A stretch of DNA of 64,000 bases from Lachnospiraceae bacterium (GCA_009774145.1 VSND01000002.1:20999-84998), one strand, 5' to 3'; counted from the stretch's first letter, positions 43,564-53,740 are shown. Notes: generated by a model not told the origin, from the sequence alone. Numbers and translations: made by a program.

Positions 43564-43593
43564 ATTCTAACACATATCATGTTTTAACTGCAA
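43564..43593 (-). promoter_or_regulatory. Promoter of the surface LRR gene
   Basis: TTGCAG (43588-43593), 18 bases, TAGAAT (43564-43569) on the minus strand. It is followed by a small leader hairpin (TGTCC-GAAA-GGACA) and the AAGGAG site, 57 bases upstream of the signal-peptide ATG. Confidence 0.6.
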
Positions 43594-43799
43594 CCATTTT
43601 AAATTTTACAGTTCATGTTTTTTATTATACTATAAAAATACAGTCACCAAACTGCTTTTACCTTGCTTTTTCAACATAACTCTTTCGCACATTTTAAAGA
43701 TGAAAACCTTCCTTCCAAATACAGATACACCCCTCCTCTTAAACATCAGAAAAGGGATGTATTTGCAATTTACTTAATATATTTTCACATACTTGGTTT

Positions 43800-45734
43800 T
43801 TACATCTCTCTGATCCACACCGCCATCTCGCCGGGCCCGCGGTTATTCCAGAAGGCATAGGGAACGGCCGTCAGTGTCACCGGTTCGCGCTCCGGTTTTT
43901 CGGTGCTGTAGAGTCCGCCCTTCCAGGATGCCTGCACCACACGTTCTCCCCTTGCGCGGAGGATCACAGAGCCGCCGAACAGATCGCTCTTTTCTTCCGT
44001 GATTTCCTGATCCGTATCTGCACAGAGAGCAGACAGATTTTCTCCATTATCCGTCTCCTCCAGACAGTAGACCAGCGGTCCCCGAATCATGGCAGTCCTG
44101 CCTGCATCCGCCCGGACTCTCGGATCCGCCCTTACAAACTGCGGCGGCGCCTCAAAAGAGATCTCGTACGTTCCGTCTCCTTCCACCGTTACAGACGCAT
44201 AGCCTTTCCGGTTCTCATAACGCACTTCTCCCGCGCCTTCTTTCAGGATGCGGAATCCTTCCGCATAGTCAGGAATACGGACCATAAGCCGGATTCCGCC
44301 CTTCGGAACGCCGGATACCTGAAGCGTTATCCTGTTTTGCCACGGAAATTCCGTCTTCATATGGATTTTCATGGAGCCCTCTTCCGTCTCAGGCTCCGCC
44401 TCCCCGGATACAAAAAGGTTAACATAAAATTCTTTTTCCTTCCGGTTCCAGCTGTAGATATACTGCCCAAGGGAAGCCAGAGTCCTTGCAATATTGGGCG
44501 GACAGCAAGCGACTCCGAACCATTTCCGGCGAACCGGTTTTACATGTTCTTTGGATGTCCGGTCCATGCAGGCATCCGGCCATACCTCCAAAGGGTTCAC
44601 ATAAAAGAAACTCCTGCCGTCCAGAGAGATACCGGCCAGAACCGTATTGTACAGGGCGCGCTCCACCACATCCATGTACGAAGCCTGTCCGGTGATCTGC
44701 GCCATGCGAAGGCCAAAGAGCGCCAGACCGATCGAGGCGCATGTCTCTGAATAATTGTATTCGTTCGGAAGATCATAGTCTGTCGTAAAGCGCTCCAGAA
44801 TCCCGGACGAGCCGATGCCCCCGGTGATGTACATGCGCTTTTTCGTAATATTGTCCCAGATCCGCTCGCAGGCGGCCATGAGCTCATGATCCTTATATTC
44901 ATACGCCAAATCCGCCATGGCGCAGTACATGTAGACCGCACGCACCGCATGCCCTTCCGCCGTGTCCTGCTCTCTAACCGGCAGATGGGACTGGGAATAA
45001 CGCGGATCATAGTCGTGAAATTCCGGAAAGATCATCTGATAGCCCGGCGCCGCCATTTCTTTCAGGAAACAGTTCTCTCCCACGCCTCTGGCATCGATAA
45101 AATATTTTGCCTGATCCAGATATCGCCGCTCGCCGGTCAGACGGTACAGCTTGATCAGACCGATCTCTACCTCCTGGTGACCCGGATAACCATGATTTTT
45201 TCCGTCCTCCGTACCGAACGTATCACAGATCAGGTCCGCAAAACGGCACATGCAGTCCAGAAATTTCCGCTTCCCCGTCCCCTGATAATAGGCCGCTGCC
45301 GCTTCCATCAGATGCCCCGCCGTGTAGAGTTCATGGCCTTCACACAGGTTGGTCCACCTTTTCTTTGGATCGTTGATGGTAAAATAAGTATTAATATAGC
45401 CGTCCTCCTGCTGCGCCCTGGCGATCAGGTCGATGACTTCATCCGCCGTACGTTCCAGCTCCCCGTCCGGACAGTATGCCAGAGAAAATCCCACCGCCTC
45501 CAGCCATTTGGCAATGTCCGTATCCTGAAAGACCGCCCCGTAGAATTCCCCTTTTTTCAGTCCTGCCGCAATCCGGAAATTTTCCAGACAGTGGCTGGAC
45601 TCGGCGTCCTCGATCCGATCATTCATCACATCCCACTGATAGGGGATAATCGCACTTTTCACCAGGTCCACATGCGCGGACCAGAAGGTATCCTGTATTT
45701 TAACCTGTTTTAAATCCAGTGATTCGCTTCTCAT
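43800..45734 (-). CDS. GH127-family beta-L-arabinofuranosidase-like enzyme
   Basis: A 644-residue (alpha/alpha)6-barrel protein of the former DUF1680 group. Bifidobacterial HypBA1, the characterised relative, cleaves beta-1,2-linked L-arabinofuranose disaccharides using a zinc-bound cysteine nucleophile. Here Cys410-Cys411 in GVACCPPNIARTL match its Cys417-Cys418, and FYVNPLE and MRGPLVYCLEE are also family landmarks. There is no signal peptide, so it acts on imported oligosaccharide. AGGAGGG before 45734 fixes the start; the frame is open 11 codons further. It is the last gene after two ABC permeases, 120 bases downstream, which fits transport followed by hydrolysis. Other GH127 members have different specificities. 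Confidence 0.88.
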   Translation of the reverse strand: MRSESLDLKQVKIQDTFWSAHVDLVKSAIIPYQWDVMNDRIEDAESSHCLENFRIAAGLKKGEFYGAVFQDTDIAKWLEAVGFSLAYCPDGELERTADEVIDLIARAQQEDGYINTYFTINDPKKRWTNLCEGHELYTAGHLMEAAAAYYQGTGKRKFLDCMCRFADLICDTFGTEDGKNHGYPGHQEVEIGLIKLYRLTGERRYLDQAKYFIDARGVGENCFLKEMAAPGYQMIFPEFHDYDPRYSQSHLPVREQDTAEGHAVRAVYMYCAMADLAYEYKDHELMAACERIWDNITKKRMYITGGIGSSGILERFTTDYDLPNEYNYSETCASIGLALFGLRMAQITGQASYMDVVERALYNTVLAGISLDGRSFFYVNPLEVWPDACMDRTSKEHVKPVRRKWFGVACCPPNIARTLASLGQYIYSWNRKEKEFYVNLFVSGEAEPETEEGSMKIHMKTEFPWQNRITLQVSGVPKGGIRLMVRIPDYAEGFRILKEGAGEVRYENRKGYASVTVEGDGTYEISFEAPPQFVRADPRVRADAGRTAMIRGPLVYCLEETDNGENLSALCADTDQEITEEKSDLFGGSVILRARGERVVQASWKGGLYSTEKPEREPVTLTAVPYAFWNNRGPGEMAVWIREM

Positions 45735-45854
45735 ATGCCCTCCTGTTATCATCTGTTTATGATTCATACTGCCTATATCAGAACATCATGTGACCGCTGT
45801 ATGTCATCTGCCGGATACGGCTCTTTGGACCGCCCCGGAACAGACAGCAGCGAA

Positions 45855-46691
45855 TTATGCCTTGACCGCCCCGTTGGTCAGTCCGCTGACGATGTATTTC
45901 TGCATGAAAATGAAAATCAGCACCACCGGCATGATGGCAATGATACCAAATGCCATGGTGGAGTTCCACAGCGTCTGGTACTGCTGTACATAATTATAGA
46001 TACTGGACGTAATCGGCCGCATGGTCGGGTTCGTGATAAAGGTGATGCCGTAGATCAGGTCTCCCCACGCATAGACGAAGGAAAAAACCGCCGCCACAAT
46101 GACACCCGGCTTGGCGATGGGAAGCATGATCCGGAAGAAAGACTGCACATGTCCGCACCCGTCGATATTGGCTGCCTCATCCAGTTCCTTCGGAATCGAG
46201 ATAAAATAGGTTCGAAGAATGATGATACTGAAAGGAATTCCCAGTGTCGCATCCGCCAGAATCGGCGCCACATAGGTGTTCAGAAGCCCCATTCTGGAGA
46301 ACATGATGTACAGAGGAGTCAGTACCAGCGTGGACGGCAGCATCTGAGTAATCAGGAAGAACAGAATCAGCCCTTTCTTTGCCTTAAAACGAAATCTTGC
46401 CAGCCCGTAGGCGGCCGGGATGGAGAAAACAGTAGAGATCAGTGTCGCCCCGCAGGCGATAATGGCGCTGTTTTTAAAGCCCCGCAGGGTATCGCCGGAC
46501 AGGCTTAACTGCTCTTTAAACGCATCCAGATACAGGTTCCTCGGCCAGAGCGGCGTGGGAATCTCGAAAATCTCCGTCTGCGTTTTCAGAGCCGTCACCA
46601 CCATCCAGTAGAGCGGGAAGATAAAAACCGCAAAGATGCAGGCCCCGATTACAAACAGTTTGATATTGTTCTTTGTATCCTTTTTCATCAC
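45855..46691 (-). CDS. Sugar ABC transporter permease (MalG-type)
   Basis: A 278-residue membrane protein with six helices and the cytoplasmic EAA loop (ELDEAANIDGCGHVQSFFRI near residue 180) that contacts the ATPase. CUT1-family permeases of this type import oligosaccharides. It overlaps the partner permease by four bases. No ATPase gene is in this cluster; CUT1 importers of Firmicutes commonly borrow a shared MsmK-type ATPase encoded elsewhere. Confidence 0.92.
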   Translation of the reverse strand: MMKKDTKNNIKLFVIGACIFAVFIFPLYWMVVTALKTQTEIFEIPTPLWPRNLYLDAFKEQLSLSGDTLRGFKNSAIIACGATLISTVFSIPAAYGLARFRFKAKKGLILFFLITQMLPSTLVLTPLYIMFSRMGLLNTYVAPILADATLGIPFSIIILRTYFISIPKELDEAANIDGCGHVQSFFRIMLPIAKPGVIVAAVFSFVYAWGDLIYGITFITNPTMRPITSSIYNYVQQYQTLWNSTMAFGIIAIMPVVLIFIFMQKYIVSGLTNGAVKA

Positions 46692-47596
46692 ATGGCCTCC
46701 TCTTCGTCATTGATCAGTTTAATATAGAAGCATCCTACTGCAAGCAGAATCAAAAACAGCACGTTGGCCGCCGCCGCGCCTTTGCTGAACTGGAATTCTT
46801 CGAAGGACAGACGATACGCATAGGTGGATACCAGCTCTGTTGCATTGACCGGTCCGCCCTTGGTCATGACCCATACCAGGTCAAATACTTTGAACGTGTA
46901 GACAAAGCCCAGCGTCAGCACGGACATGATCGCCGGCCTGATCATGGGAATCGTAATACGGAACAGAGTCTGGATCTTATTTGCTCCGTCCAGGTTGGCG
47001 CTCTCATACACTTCCGCCGGAATCGTGGTAAGTCCGGTAATGAGCAGCATCATGTTGAACGGAATTCCGATCCAGATATTCGCCACAATGATTGCCGCCA
47101 TGGCGGATCCCGGCTCTAAAAGCCAGTCCAGTGGAGCATTCCGTATATGCAGCGCCATCAGAAACTGGTTGATAATACCTCCGCTGCTTGCAAACATAAA
47201 TTTGAATAAAAGTCCGGCTACTGTCACCGGAAGCAGCCAGGAGATCATGGTCACGCCCCGGAAGAAGGAACAGCCTTTGAATTTTCTGCTGAATAAAAGC
47301 GCCAGTCCGAATCCGATAAAGAACTGGAAGAAGATGGAGCCCACTGTGAAGATCAGCGTATTGCTAATGGATTTTGTCATGATGGAGCCGGTATCCGTAA
47401 ACAGTTCCAGATAGTTGGCGATACCCACAAACTGCTGTTGATCCGGCTGTGCAAAAGTGTACACATCCACGTTTTTCAGACTTAGCATCAGATTTTCAAT
47501 CATCGGATAGCCAATGAAGATCAGCATATAGATCACCGCCGGAAGCGCAAACATGAAGCCCAGATACGTACCGGATTTCAATTTCCCTTTTTTCAT
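46688..47596 (-). CDS. Sugar ABC transporter permease (MalF/UgpA-type)
   Basis: The 302-residue partner permease, with an N-terminal helix (GFMFALPAVIYMLIFIGYPM), six further hydrophobic segments and the EAA loop (EVYESANLDGANKIQTLF near residue 207). It forms a heterodimer with the MalG-type protein encoded downstream. A strong hairpin with a U-run between this gene and the upstream binding-protein gene should make its expression lower than that of the binding protein. Confidence 0.92.
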   Translation of the reverse strand: MKKGKLKSGTYLGFMFALPAVIYMLIFIGYPMIENLMLSLKNVDVYTFAQPDQQQFVGIANYLELFTDTGSIMTKSISNTLIFTVGSIFFQFFIGFGLALLFSRKFKGCSFFRGVTMISWLLPVTVAGLLFKFMFASSGGIINQFLMALHIRNAPLDWLLEPGSAMAAIIVANIWIGIPFNMMLLITGLTTIPAEVYESANLDGANKIQTLFRITIPMIRPAIMSVLTLGFVYTFKVFDLVWVMTKGGPVNATELVSTYAYRLSFEEFQFSKGAAAANVLFLILLAVGCFYIKLINDEEEAM

Positions 47597-47633
47597 TAAA
47601 ATGATTTCCCCCTTTCTGATACAGGACTTTTGT

Positions 47634-47669
47634 AAAAACTCCCGGCGCCCTGTTTACCGGCACCGGGAG
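47634..47669 (-). terminator. Intra-operon terminator between binding protein and permeases
   Basis: CTCCCGG-C-GCC (47639-47649) pairs with GGC-A-CCGGGAG (47659-47669); on the minus strand TTTTTAC follows. Partial termination here gives the usual excess of binding protein over permeases. Confidence 0.8.
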
Positions 47670-47702
47670 AGATGTTTTACAACGGCCTTATCAGCATGTT
47701 CT

Positions 47703-49001
47703 TTATTTTACAGCATCCACAGCTGCCTGCGTATCTTCCGCCGCCTGCTCCGGTGTTTTCGCCGAGGTCATAACCTCCTGGAAGCCCTTCTGAATTGCTG
47801 CAGAGTAGGACGGCCATGCCGCACTCGGTCCTCTCGGAATCGAAGTCTCAAGCTGTGTGATGAATGCAGACTGAATCGGATCTTCCGTCCAGTACGCATC
47901 CTTTGCCGCCTCGGTCTTCGGAGGGAAGGAGCCGTACATCTTCATGGCTTCCACCATAACTTCCGTCTGGTCGTAGTACTGGATGAATGCAACGGCACCG
48001 CTCATGTCGTCTTTCTTGACTGCTCCCATGTTCTCGCCGCCCAGAATCGAAGTTGCCTGTCCGGAATCTGCATCACGCTTCGGAAGGACCGTCACTCCAT
48101 AGTTCAGATCCGGTGCGTTCGCCTCGATCCCCGGGATCTGCCACGGACCGTTCTGCTGCATGGCAATGTTTCCTGCCATAAAGTTGTTGTTCACGTCTGA
48201 CTGCGTCCAGTTTACCACTTCTTTTGTCCAGGAGCCTTCATTGATCATATCCTGCATGAGCTGATAAGCGTCTGTACCTCCTTTAATATCCGTATAGGAA
48301 CCGCCTGCCGTATACAGCCACTGCAGACACTGGAACGTACCCTCGTCCGTATTCGTAGCAGCGTTTCCGAAACCGTACACGCCGTCTTTGGTCAGCGTCT
48401 TTGCCATCTCTTTGAAATCATCCCAGGTGGTATTCTCATCCGGATAGGCCAGACCCGCAGCATCAAACATGTCTTTATTATAGAACAGCGCGGTACAGTT
48501 GGTCGCAAACGGAATACCGTAATGTTTTCCGTCCATCATCGTGGATTCCATGGGTCCTGCAATATACTCCTCCCATTTCACATCCGCGTCGGAAATATCT
48601 CCAAAAAGCCCCATGGAGATAAAGGATGCCATGCCGCAGCCGTCCATAATGACCAGGTCCGGGAGCTCTCCGGATGCAACGCCCAGCGTCAGCTGTTTTT
48701 CATAGTCGGAGAAGGGCACGTATATATGGGATGCCGTATATTCACTCTGTGATGCATTAAAGCCGTCAATCAGATTCTGCATCATTTCCTTTTGCGCATC
48801 GGTCTCGAAATAATCCCAGATTACAACTTCCTTTCCGCCGCCGCTGCTCTGTGCGCCTGCCGGATCAGCCGCCTGACTCCCGGACGCCGGCGCACTGTCG
48901 CCGCCTGCACTGCTGCTGTTGCTGTTCCCTCCGCAGCCTGCAAGCATGGTCATGGACGTTACTGCAGCAAGGCCTGCAGCAATCATTTTTTTCCTGTTCA
49001 T
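47703..49001 (-). CDS. Sugar-binding lipoprotein of the ABC importer
   Basis: A 432-residue extracellular solute-binding protein of the CUT1 type. The signal peptide ends in the lipobox MLAGC (Cys at residue 22), followed by a Ser/Gly/Ala-rich linker and the binding fold (VVIWDYFETDAQKEMMQ). AAGGAGG before 49001 sets the start. It delivers substrate, probably an arabinose-containing oligosaccharide given the GH127 gene, to the two permeases. It is paralogous to the protein encoded at 49118-50395, matching it over WDYFETDAQ and MGLFGDI. Confidence 0.93.
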   Translation of the reverse strand: MNRKKMIAAGLAAVTSMTMLAGCGGNSNSSSAGGDSAPASGSQAADPAGAQSSGGGKEVVIWDYFETDAQKEMMQNLIDGFNASQSEYTASHIYVPFSDYEKQLTLGVASGELPDLVIMDGCGMASFISMGLFGDISDADVKWEEYIAGPMESTMMDGKHYGIPFATNCTALFYNKDMFDAAGLAYPDENTTWDDFKEMAKTLTKDGVYGFGNAATNTDEGTFQCLQWLYTAGGSYTDIKGGTDAYQLMQDMINEGSWTKEVVNWTQSDVNNNFMAGNIAMQQNGPWQIPGIEANAPDLNYGVTVLPKRDADSGQATSILGGENMGAVKKDDMSGAVAFIQYYDQTEVMVEAMKMYGSFPPKTEAAKDAYWTEDPIQSAFITQLETSIPRGPSAAWPSYSAAIQKGFQEVMTSAKTPEQAAEDTQAAVDAVK

Positions 49002-49053
49002 AAAAACCTCCTTCATAATAGAACCTTCCTGTCAACCGGTTACTGACAGTTCT

Positions 49054-49082
49054 ATTATAAAAGAGGTTTCTTCTGCACGTAA
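49054..49082 (-). promoter_or_regulatory. Promoter of the importer/GH127 operon
   Basis: TTACGT (49077-49082), 17 bases, TATAAT (49054-49059) on the minus strand. The short leader contains a symmetric element around AACCGGTT (CTGTCA...TGACAG, 49030-49049). It probably responds to the YesM/YesN pair encoded upstream. Confidence 0.55.
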
Positions 49083-49117
49083 TTCTAATAATTTAAGGTT
49101 GGTGGAATATTTTCAGG

Positions 49118-50395
49118 TCAGTTTTCATCTTCGGACCGGAGACAGGCTGCCGCCTGCTCCGGTGTGATCTCTCCTACGGCCATCCGATAAAAAGCTTCTG
49201 TCAACTCCCCTGACATGGTATTCCAGGAAGGGATCCGTGAACGTATGACAGCTCCTTTCATCTGCTCCTCTATCACCTGCATGTCCGACTGATTCCGCAT
49301 CCGGACTCCTGTTTTTGCCGGAAGCGTATGGGTTTTCTCGCAAAATTTCCGCAATACCATATCCTGATTGTAATATTCCAGAAAAAGTTTTGCACCCTCG
49401 ATATTTTTTCCTCTCAGGATTCCCAGATTCTCTCCGCCTGCGATCACGCTGCTCTGTCCGCCGGTGGGAAGTGCGCTGACGCCGTAATCAATCCCCGCTT
49501 CTTTCAGCACGGGAAACACCCATGGTCCATTCTCCATCATCGCCACTTCCCCGCTCGCAAATACCCGCGCCACATCTGTCTGGGACAGATTGATGCAGTT
49601 GTGAGTCATGCAGCCTTTTTCCATCAGTTCATGGAGAAAAGTCAATGCTTCCACCGTCCCTTCTCCGCCCATTCTGTCAACCGGTTCTCCGGTGGACAGA
49701 ATCCATGGCAGGATTTGAAATGCTCCCTGTTCTCCTCCGATTCCTGACATGAGAAAGCCCTTCCGCTCCTCTGTGGTCAGCTTTTCTGCCGCTGCCTTCA
49801 GTTCTTCCGGATTCTCAGGCGGTTCGACCCCTGCCTCTTTTAAATATTCCCGGTTATAGATCAGCGCCACATTGTTGCATACTGCCGGAATCCCATACAT
49901 GCGTCCATCCACCGTAACGGTCTGCAGAAGGTCCGGATAATAATTTTCCTGTACCTGGAGCTCCTCCAGAAACTCCGTAATATCTTCAAACAACCCCATC
50001 TTGATGCAGACCGGCATATCCGGATTGTCAATAAGCGCCAGATCCGGCAGCGCCTGTTCCGTATACGCCATCATAAGCTTTTTTGTGAAATCCGTCATGG
50101 GTACATATTCCCAGGAGGCCTCATACTGATCCTGATCCAGGTTAAAGCCCTGAATCAGCTCCTCCAGAGCGTCATGCTGCGCCTCCGTCTCATAATAGCT
50201 CCACAGGACGATCTTCTCCCGTTCGCTTTCCTCAGGCTTTACTTCCGACGTGTTCCTGCCGCAGCCTGCCAGAAGCAGACATGCGATCACAGCCGCCTTT
50301 CCCCAAAGACTGCGCCCGCGCCGTTTTTGCCGGCACCATACAAGCTCACGCTTTCTGCTGTTTTTCATCCCCGTACCCCCATTCTGCCTCTTCAT
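49118..50395 (-). CDS. Second sugar-binding lipoprotein, coupled to the YesM/YesN genes
   Basis: A 425-residue solute-binding lipoprotein with a basic N-terminus, a hydrophobic segment and lipobox LLAGC. Its ATG overlaps the response-regulator stop (ATGA), so it is translated with the two-component system rather than with the transporter. It resembles the importer binding protein over its whole length. In Firmicutes, binding proteins encoded with YesM-type kinases can act as the extracellular sensor that loads the kinase; the arrangement suggests that role here. A second ATG nine codons in (50368) is possible. Confidence 0.85.
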   Translation of the reverse strand: MKRQNGGTGMKNSRKRELVWCRQKRRGRSLWGKAAVIACLLLAGCGRNTSEVKPEESEREKIVLWSYYETEAQHDALEELIQGFNLDQDQYEASWEYVPMTDFTKKLMMAYTEQALPDLALIDNPDMPVCIKMGLFEDITEFLEELQVQENYYPDLLQTVTVDGRMYGIPAVCNNVALIYNREYLKEAGVEPPENPEELKAAAEKLTTEERKGFLMSGIGGEQGAFQILPWILSTGEPVDRMGGEGTVEALTFLHELMEKGCMTHNCINLSQTDVARVFASGEVAMMENGPWVFPVLKEAGIDYGVSALPTGGQSSVIAGGENLGILRGKNIEGAKLFLEYYNQDMVLRKFCEKTHTLPAKTGVRMRNQSDMQVIEEQMKGAVIRSRIPSWNTMSGELTEAFYRMAVGEITPEQAAACLRSEDEN

Positions 50396-51897
50396 CGATG
50401 CAGGCTTCTGTAGTCTCCGGGCGAAACACCCTCCACTTCCTTAAACACTCTGTTGAAATATTTCGGATCTGCATAGCCCACATCCTGCGCGATCTCATAG
50501 ATCTTTTTGTCTGTTCCTTTCAGCAGCCGCCTAGCATGGCTGATCCGGAACTTTTTCAAAAACACGGTAAAATTTTCTCCCATCTCCCGATTGAACAGCG
50601 TACTTAAGTATTCCGGCGTAATGTCCAGCCTGGCCGCAACCCCTTCCAGGGAAATGCTCTCCGGATAGTGCATCCGGATATAATCGATGGTTCGCTTGAT
50701 CGTATAATTACTGATATCCTCACACTGCCCCATATGCTGAAGGAAAGCATCCACGACTTCTGAGAAAATGTTGGTAAGTTCCTGAAAGGTCACTGCCCTG
50801 CCGATCTGCCGGACCACATGCAGGTTCTGGAGCTGCTCGTAAATGCCCCTGTGATGTTCCTGCGCCATTCCTGTGAGAAAATTCACCATTTTCATACAGC
50901 TTTCCCGGATCTGTCCAGGCAGGATCCGTGCCATGGAAAGCTCCTGGAAAAACCGGTCCGCCGCTTTTTTGAACGCCTCCCGGTCTTCTTTGTAAAACGC
51001 TTTCTGAAGCCTGCTCTCCTCAATCTTGGGATACTGCCAGTCCTCCGGCGAAAAGGCCTCTGTACGCTCTTGGGTAAGAAATGCGCCATATCCGAGAACC
51101 AGTCCGTATGCATACCGGTTTTTCAGATCCTCATATACTTCTTTCAGTTCTGTCAGACCCTCCGCACGGCCGACCGTCCACGCCCAGGGCCCGCCGGACA
51201 GTTTTCTCCCCAGCAGTTTCTCTTCCAGTTCCTTCCGGATCTGATCCCAGTTTTGGTCTTCCAGAAAACAGATAAATTCTCCTGTACTCTCCGTAAAGAA
51301 AAAATAAATCTTCTGTTCCGGAAACATCTGCTTCAGTTTTTGAAAGCGGTCCAGGCAGACCTCTCTGTCTTCCTGTCCGGCATTTCCCGTATAGGCACAC
51401 ACAAGCCGGAACGCCCCGTCTTCTGCACATCCGCATGCCGCCGCCAGTTCTCCTGCGCTTCCCAGATCATTTTCGATCAGATAATCCCGAAGCTTTTTTT
51501 CCGGCATTCCCCGGGTCTTCCTGGACTCTGCCTCGATCTTCTCCTGTATGGACGAAAGAAGCCCTGTCACATCCTCCGGCGCCAGCGGCTTCAGAAGATA
51601 GTCCTCCGCTCCGCAGCGCAGTGCCTGCTTGGCATACTCGAACTCCGAATAACCGCTCAGTATCACAAAGTGCCAGGGGCCTCCCTTCTCCTGAAGCTTC
51701 TGCATCATCTGAAGCCCGTCCATTTCCGGCATTCGGATATCCGTGATCACTACCTCCGGCAGATGCCGGAGCGCCATCTCATATCCCTCCACACCGTTTT
51801 TTGCTTCCCCGATCACGGTGTGTTCCGTATGCCGGTTGATCAGACTGGCAATCCCCTTCCTGATCTTCACTTCATCTTCCACTACCAAGATTCTCAT
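50392..51897 (-). CDS. YesN-type response regulator with AraC DNA-binding domain
   Basis: A 501-residue regulator: receiver domain (1-120) with acceptor Asp in VVITDIRMPEMDG near residue 55 and Lys in YLLKPLAPEDV, a central helical region, and a C-terminal AraC double helix-turn-helix (ARLDITPEYLSTLFNREMGE, then IAQDVGYADPKYFNRVFKE). It is coupled to the YesM kinase by a four-base overlap. It most likely activates the adjacent importer/GH127 operon when the matching sugar is present. Confidence 0.93.
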   Translation of the reverse strand: MRILVVEDEVKIRKGIASLINRHTEHTVIGEAKNGVEGYEMALRHLPEVVITDIRMPEMDGLQMMQKLQEKGGPWHFVILSGYSEFEYAKQALRCGAEDYLLKPLAPEDVTGLLSSIQEKIEAESRKTRGMPEKKLRDYLIENDLGSAGELAAACGCAEDGAFRLVCAYTGNAGQEDREVCLDRFQKLKQMFPEQKIYFFFTESTGEFICFLEDQNWDQIRKELEEKLLGRKLSGGPWAWTVGRAEGLTELKEVYEDLKNRYAYGLVLGYGAFLTQERTEAFSPEDWQYPKIEESRLQKAFYKEDREAFKKAADRFFQELSMARILPGQIRESCMKMVNFLTGMAQEHHRGIYEQLQNLHVVRQIGRAVTFQELTNIFSEVVDAFLQHMGQCEDISNYTIKRTIDYIRMHYPESISLEGVAARLDITPEYLSTLFNREMGENFTVFLKKFRISHARRLLKGTDKKIYEIAQDVGYADPKYFNRVFKEVEGVSPGDYRSLHR

Positions 51898-53705
51898 ACT
51901 GTTTCCTGTCCGATCACCGGCACTTTGATGGTAATGACCATCCCCATGCCCTCGATACTTTTGATGTTCCAGGATGCCCGTTCCCCATAGTACATCCGGA
52001 TCCTGGAAAATACGTTGTGCAGACCGATGCTTCTCCCATCGTCCGCAACCGCTTTTTCCGGATCATTATAATGCTCCTGCAGTTCCCTGCTCATCCCTTT
52101 TCCATTGTCCTCTATGATGATATGCAGCGTTTCTCCATCCTCTGACAACCCGATGTCCACATAGAGAAGTCCGCCGCCCTCCTTGTCTTTGAGTCCATGC
52201 AGAACGGCATTCTCCACAAACGGCTGCAGAAGAAGCTTATGGATCTTCTTGTCTCTTGCCGCCTCCTCCACATGGATCTGATAGGAAAATACATGTTCAA
52301 ACCGCATCTGGTGAAGGCTGATGTAGCGTTCCAGCCATTCCTCCACCATCCGGATCTCCACAATGGAATTGCTCTTGTCCACGCTGTACCTGAGAATAAT
52401 TCCCAGATTGCGGATCATCCGGCTGATCTCATACTCTTCTTTCTCAATGGCCATCCAGTTGATGGAATCCAGTGTATTGTACAGGAAATGCGGATTGATC
52501 TGTGCCTCCAGCGCGCGGATCTCCGCATTCTTCTGCCGGTCCGTCGCCGACTTCACTTCCTTTATGAGGTTCTTCACCTGCACGGTCATCTGGTTAAAGT
52601 TTTCCGCGATCCTGCCGATCTCATCCCGGCAGACCACCCTGACCTGCGTGTCCATGTCGCCGCCCTGCACCCGCCGGATCCCGCACATCACCTCATCCAC
52701 CGAACGGTTGATCTGACGGACCAGACCCAGGATCGCCGCTGCAGAAGCCAGAATCGCCAGAGCGCCGATGGCAATATACAGCCGTTGGGAACGGGCCACG
52801 TCCCGCAGGATGTACTCCCGATCATAAGCGTTATAAAAAATCCATCCCGTCACCGGATCTTCATATGAGGTCACGGAGATGTCCCGGTTCTCCATAAAAC
52901 CGGACAGATTCACAAATTCTTCAATGGAAAGGCTGTCCTTCTTTTTCAGTCCCGAGAAATCCTCATCCGGATAAGAAATGCACCTGCCGTCCGGATCCAT
53001 GATAAAATTGATACCGGTCTCCGTCTCTCCGGCGTTGCAGATCCGGTTCAGCGCCTCCACATCCACCGACATGACGATGGTGGCAATGCTTCCCGCCTCC
53101 AGGTTTTCCAGATCGAAAACCCGTTTGGCAATATGAAAATAATGCCTGAACCATTCCTGCCTGGAACCCTCCCGCTCCTTAAACGCCATGGTAGACGTAA
53201 TCACCATCCCCGGCTGTCCCTCAGCCTCCTGATACGGCTCTGTCATGCGCAGGTCTTTATAATTTTTCCACAGATGGTCAATGGAGGACCCCGTGCCAAA
53301 ATCGTAGACCACGGAAGTTCCGTCCGCACAGATTACGCTGGTGCAGCGGACGCCGGATTCCGTCGTATTGTACTGCTTCAGCCGGTCATTGATCCGGTTA
53401 TAGGCCGCCGCATATCCGGTATCCAAGTCCTCCAGCAGAACCTTGATGTTTTCCGTAATCTCTTCATCCTGATAAATCTGGTACAGAACATTGGTATAGA
53501 CCTCCAGGTTCAGATTCACCCGCTCCGCAATCTGTTTTAAGTTCATAAGCATCAGTTCATCTACTTTGGCCGTCATATTGCGGGTATTCAGCCGGGAGGA
53601 GATGATCAGAATAATCAGAAGCGGAAGCAGGGACGTAACGCCGAAAATCAGCAGAAGCTTTGTACGAAAACGGGCGTTGTTGTATCGTTCTTTCAGTTTT
53701 TTCAC
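51894..53705 (-). CDS. YesM-type sensor histidine kinase
   Basis: A 603-residue membrane kinase: helix at about 18-36, a large extracellular Cache-like region, a second helix near 300-320, HAMP, then the His_kinase domain with acceptor His406 in INPHFLYNTLDSINWM and an ATPase domain (PFVENAVLHGL, DNGKGM, SIGLHNVFSRI). It starts at GTG (53705) behind GGAG. It forms a sensory unit with the response regulator and the binding lipoprotein downstream. Confidence 0.93.
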   Translation of the reverse strand: MKKLKERYNNARFRTKLLLIFGVTSLLPLLIILIISSRLNTRNMTAKVDELMLMNLKQIAERVNLNLEVYTNVLYQIYQDEEITENIKVLLEDLDTGYAAAYNRINDRLKQYNTTESGVRCTSVICADGTSVVYDFGTGSSIDHLWKNYKDLRMTEPYQEAEGQPGMVITSTMAFKEREGSRQEWFRHYFHIAKRVFDLENLEAGSIATIVMSVDVEALNRICNAGETETGINFIMDPDGRCISYPDEDFSGLKKKDSLSIEEFVNLSGFMENRDISVTSYEDPVTGWIFYNAYDREYILRDVARSQRLYIAIGALAILASAAAILGLVRQINRSVDEVMCGIRRVQGGDMDTQVRVVCRDEIGRIAENFNQMTVQVKNLIKEVKSATDRQKNAEIRALEAQINPHFLYNTLDSINWMAIEKEEYEISRMIRNLGIILRYSVDKSNSIVEIRMVEEWLERYISLHQMRFEHVFSYQIHVEEAARDKKIHKLLLQPFVENAVLHGLKDKEGGGLLYVDIGLSEDGETLHIIIEDNGKGMSRELQEHYNDPEKAVADDGRSIGLHNVFSRIRMYYGERASWNIKSIEGMGMVITIKVPVIGQETV

Positions 53706-53740
53706 AGTCGTTTCTCCATATAGGATCTCTCTTCCCTGTT

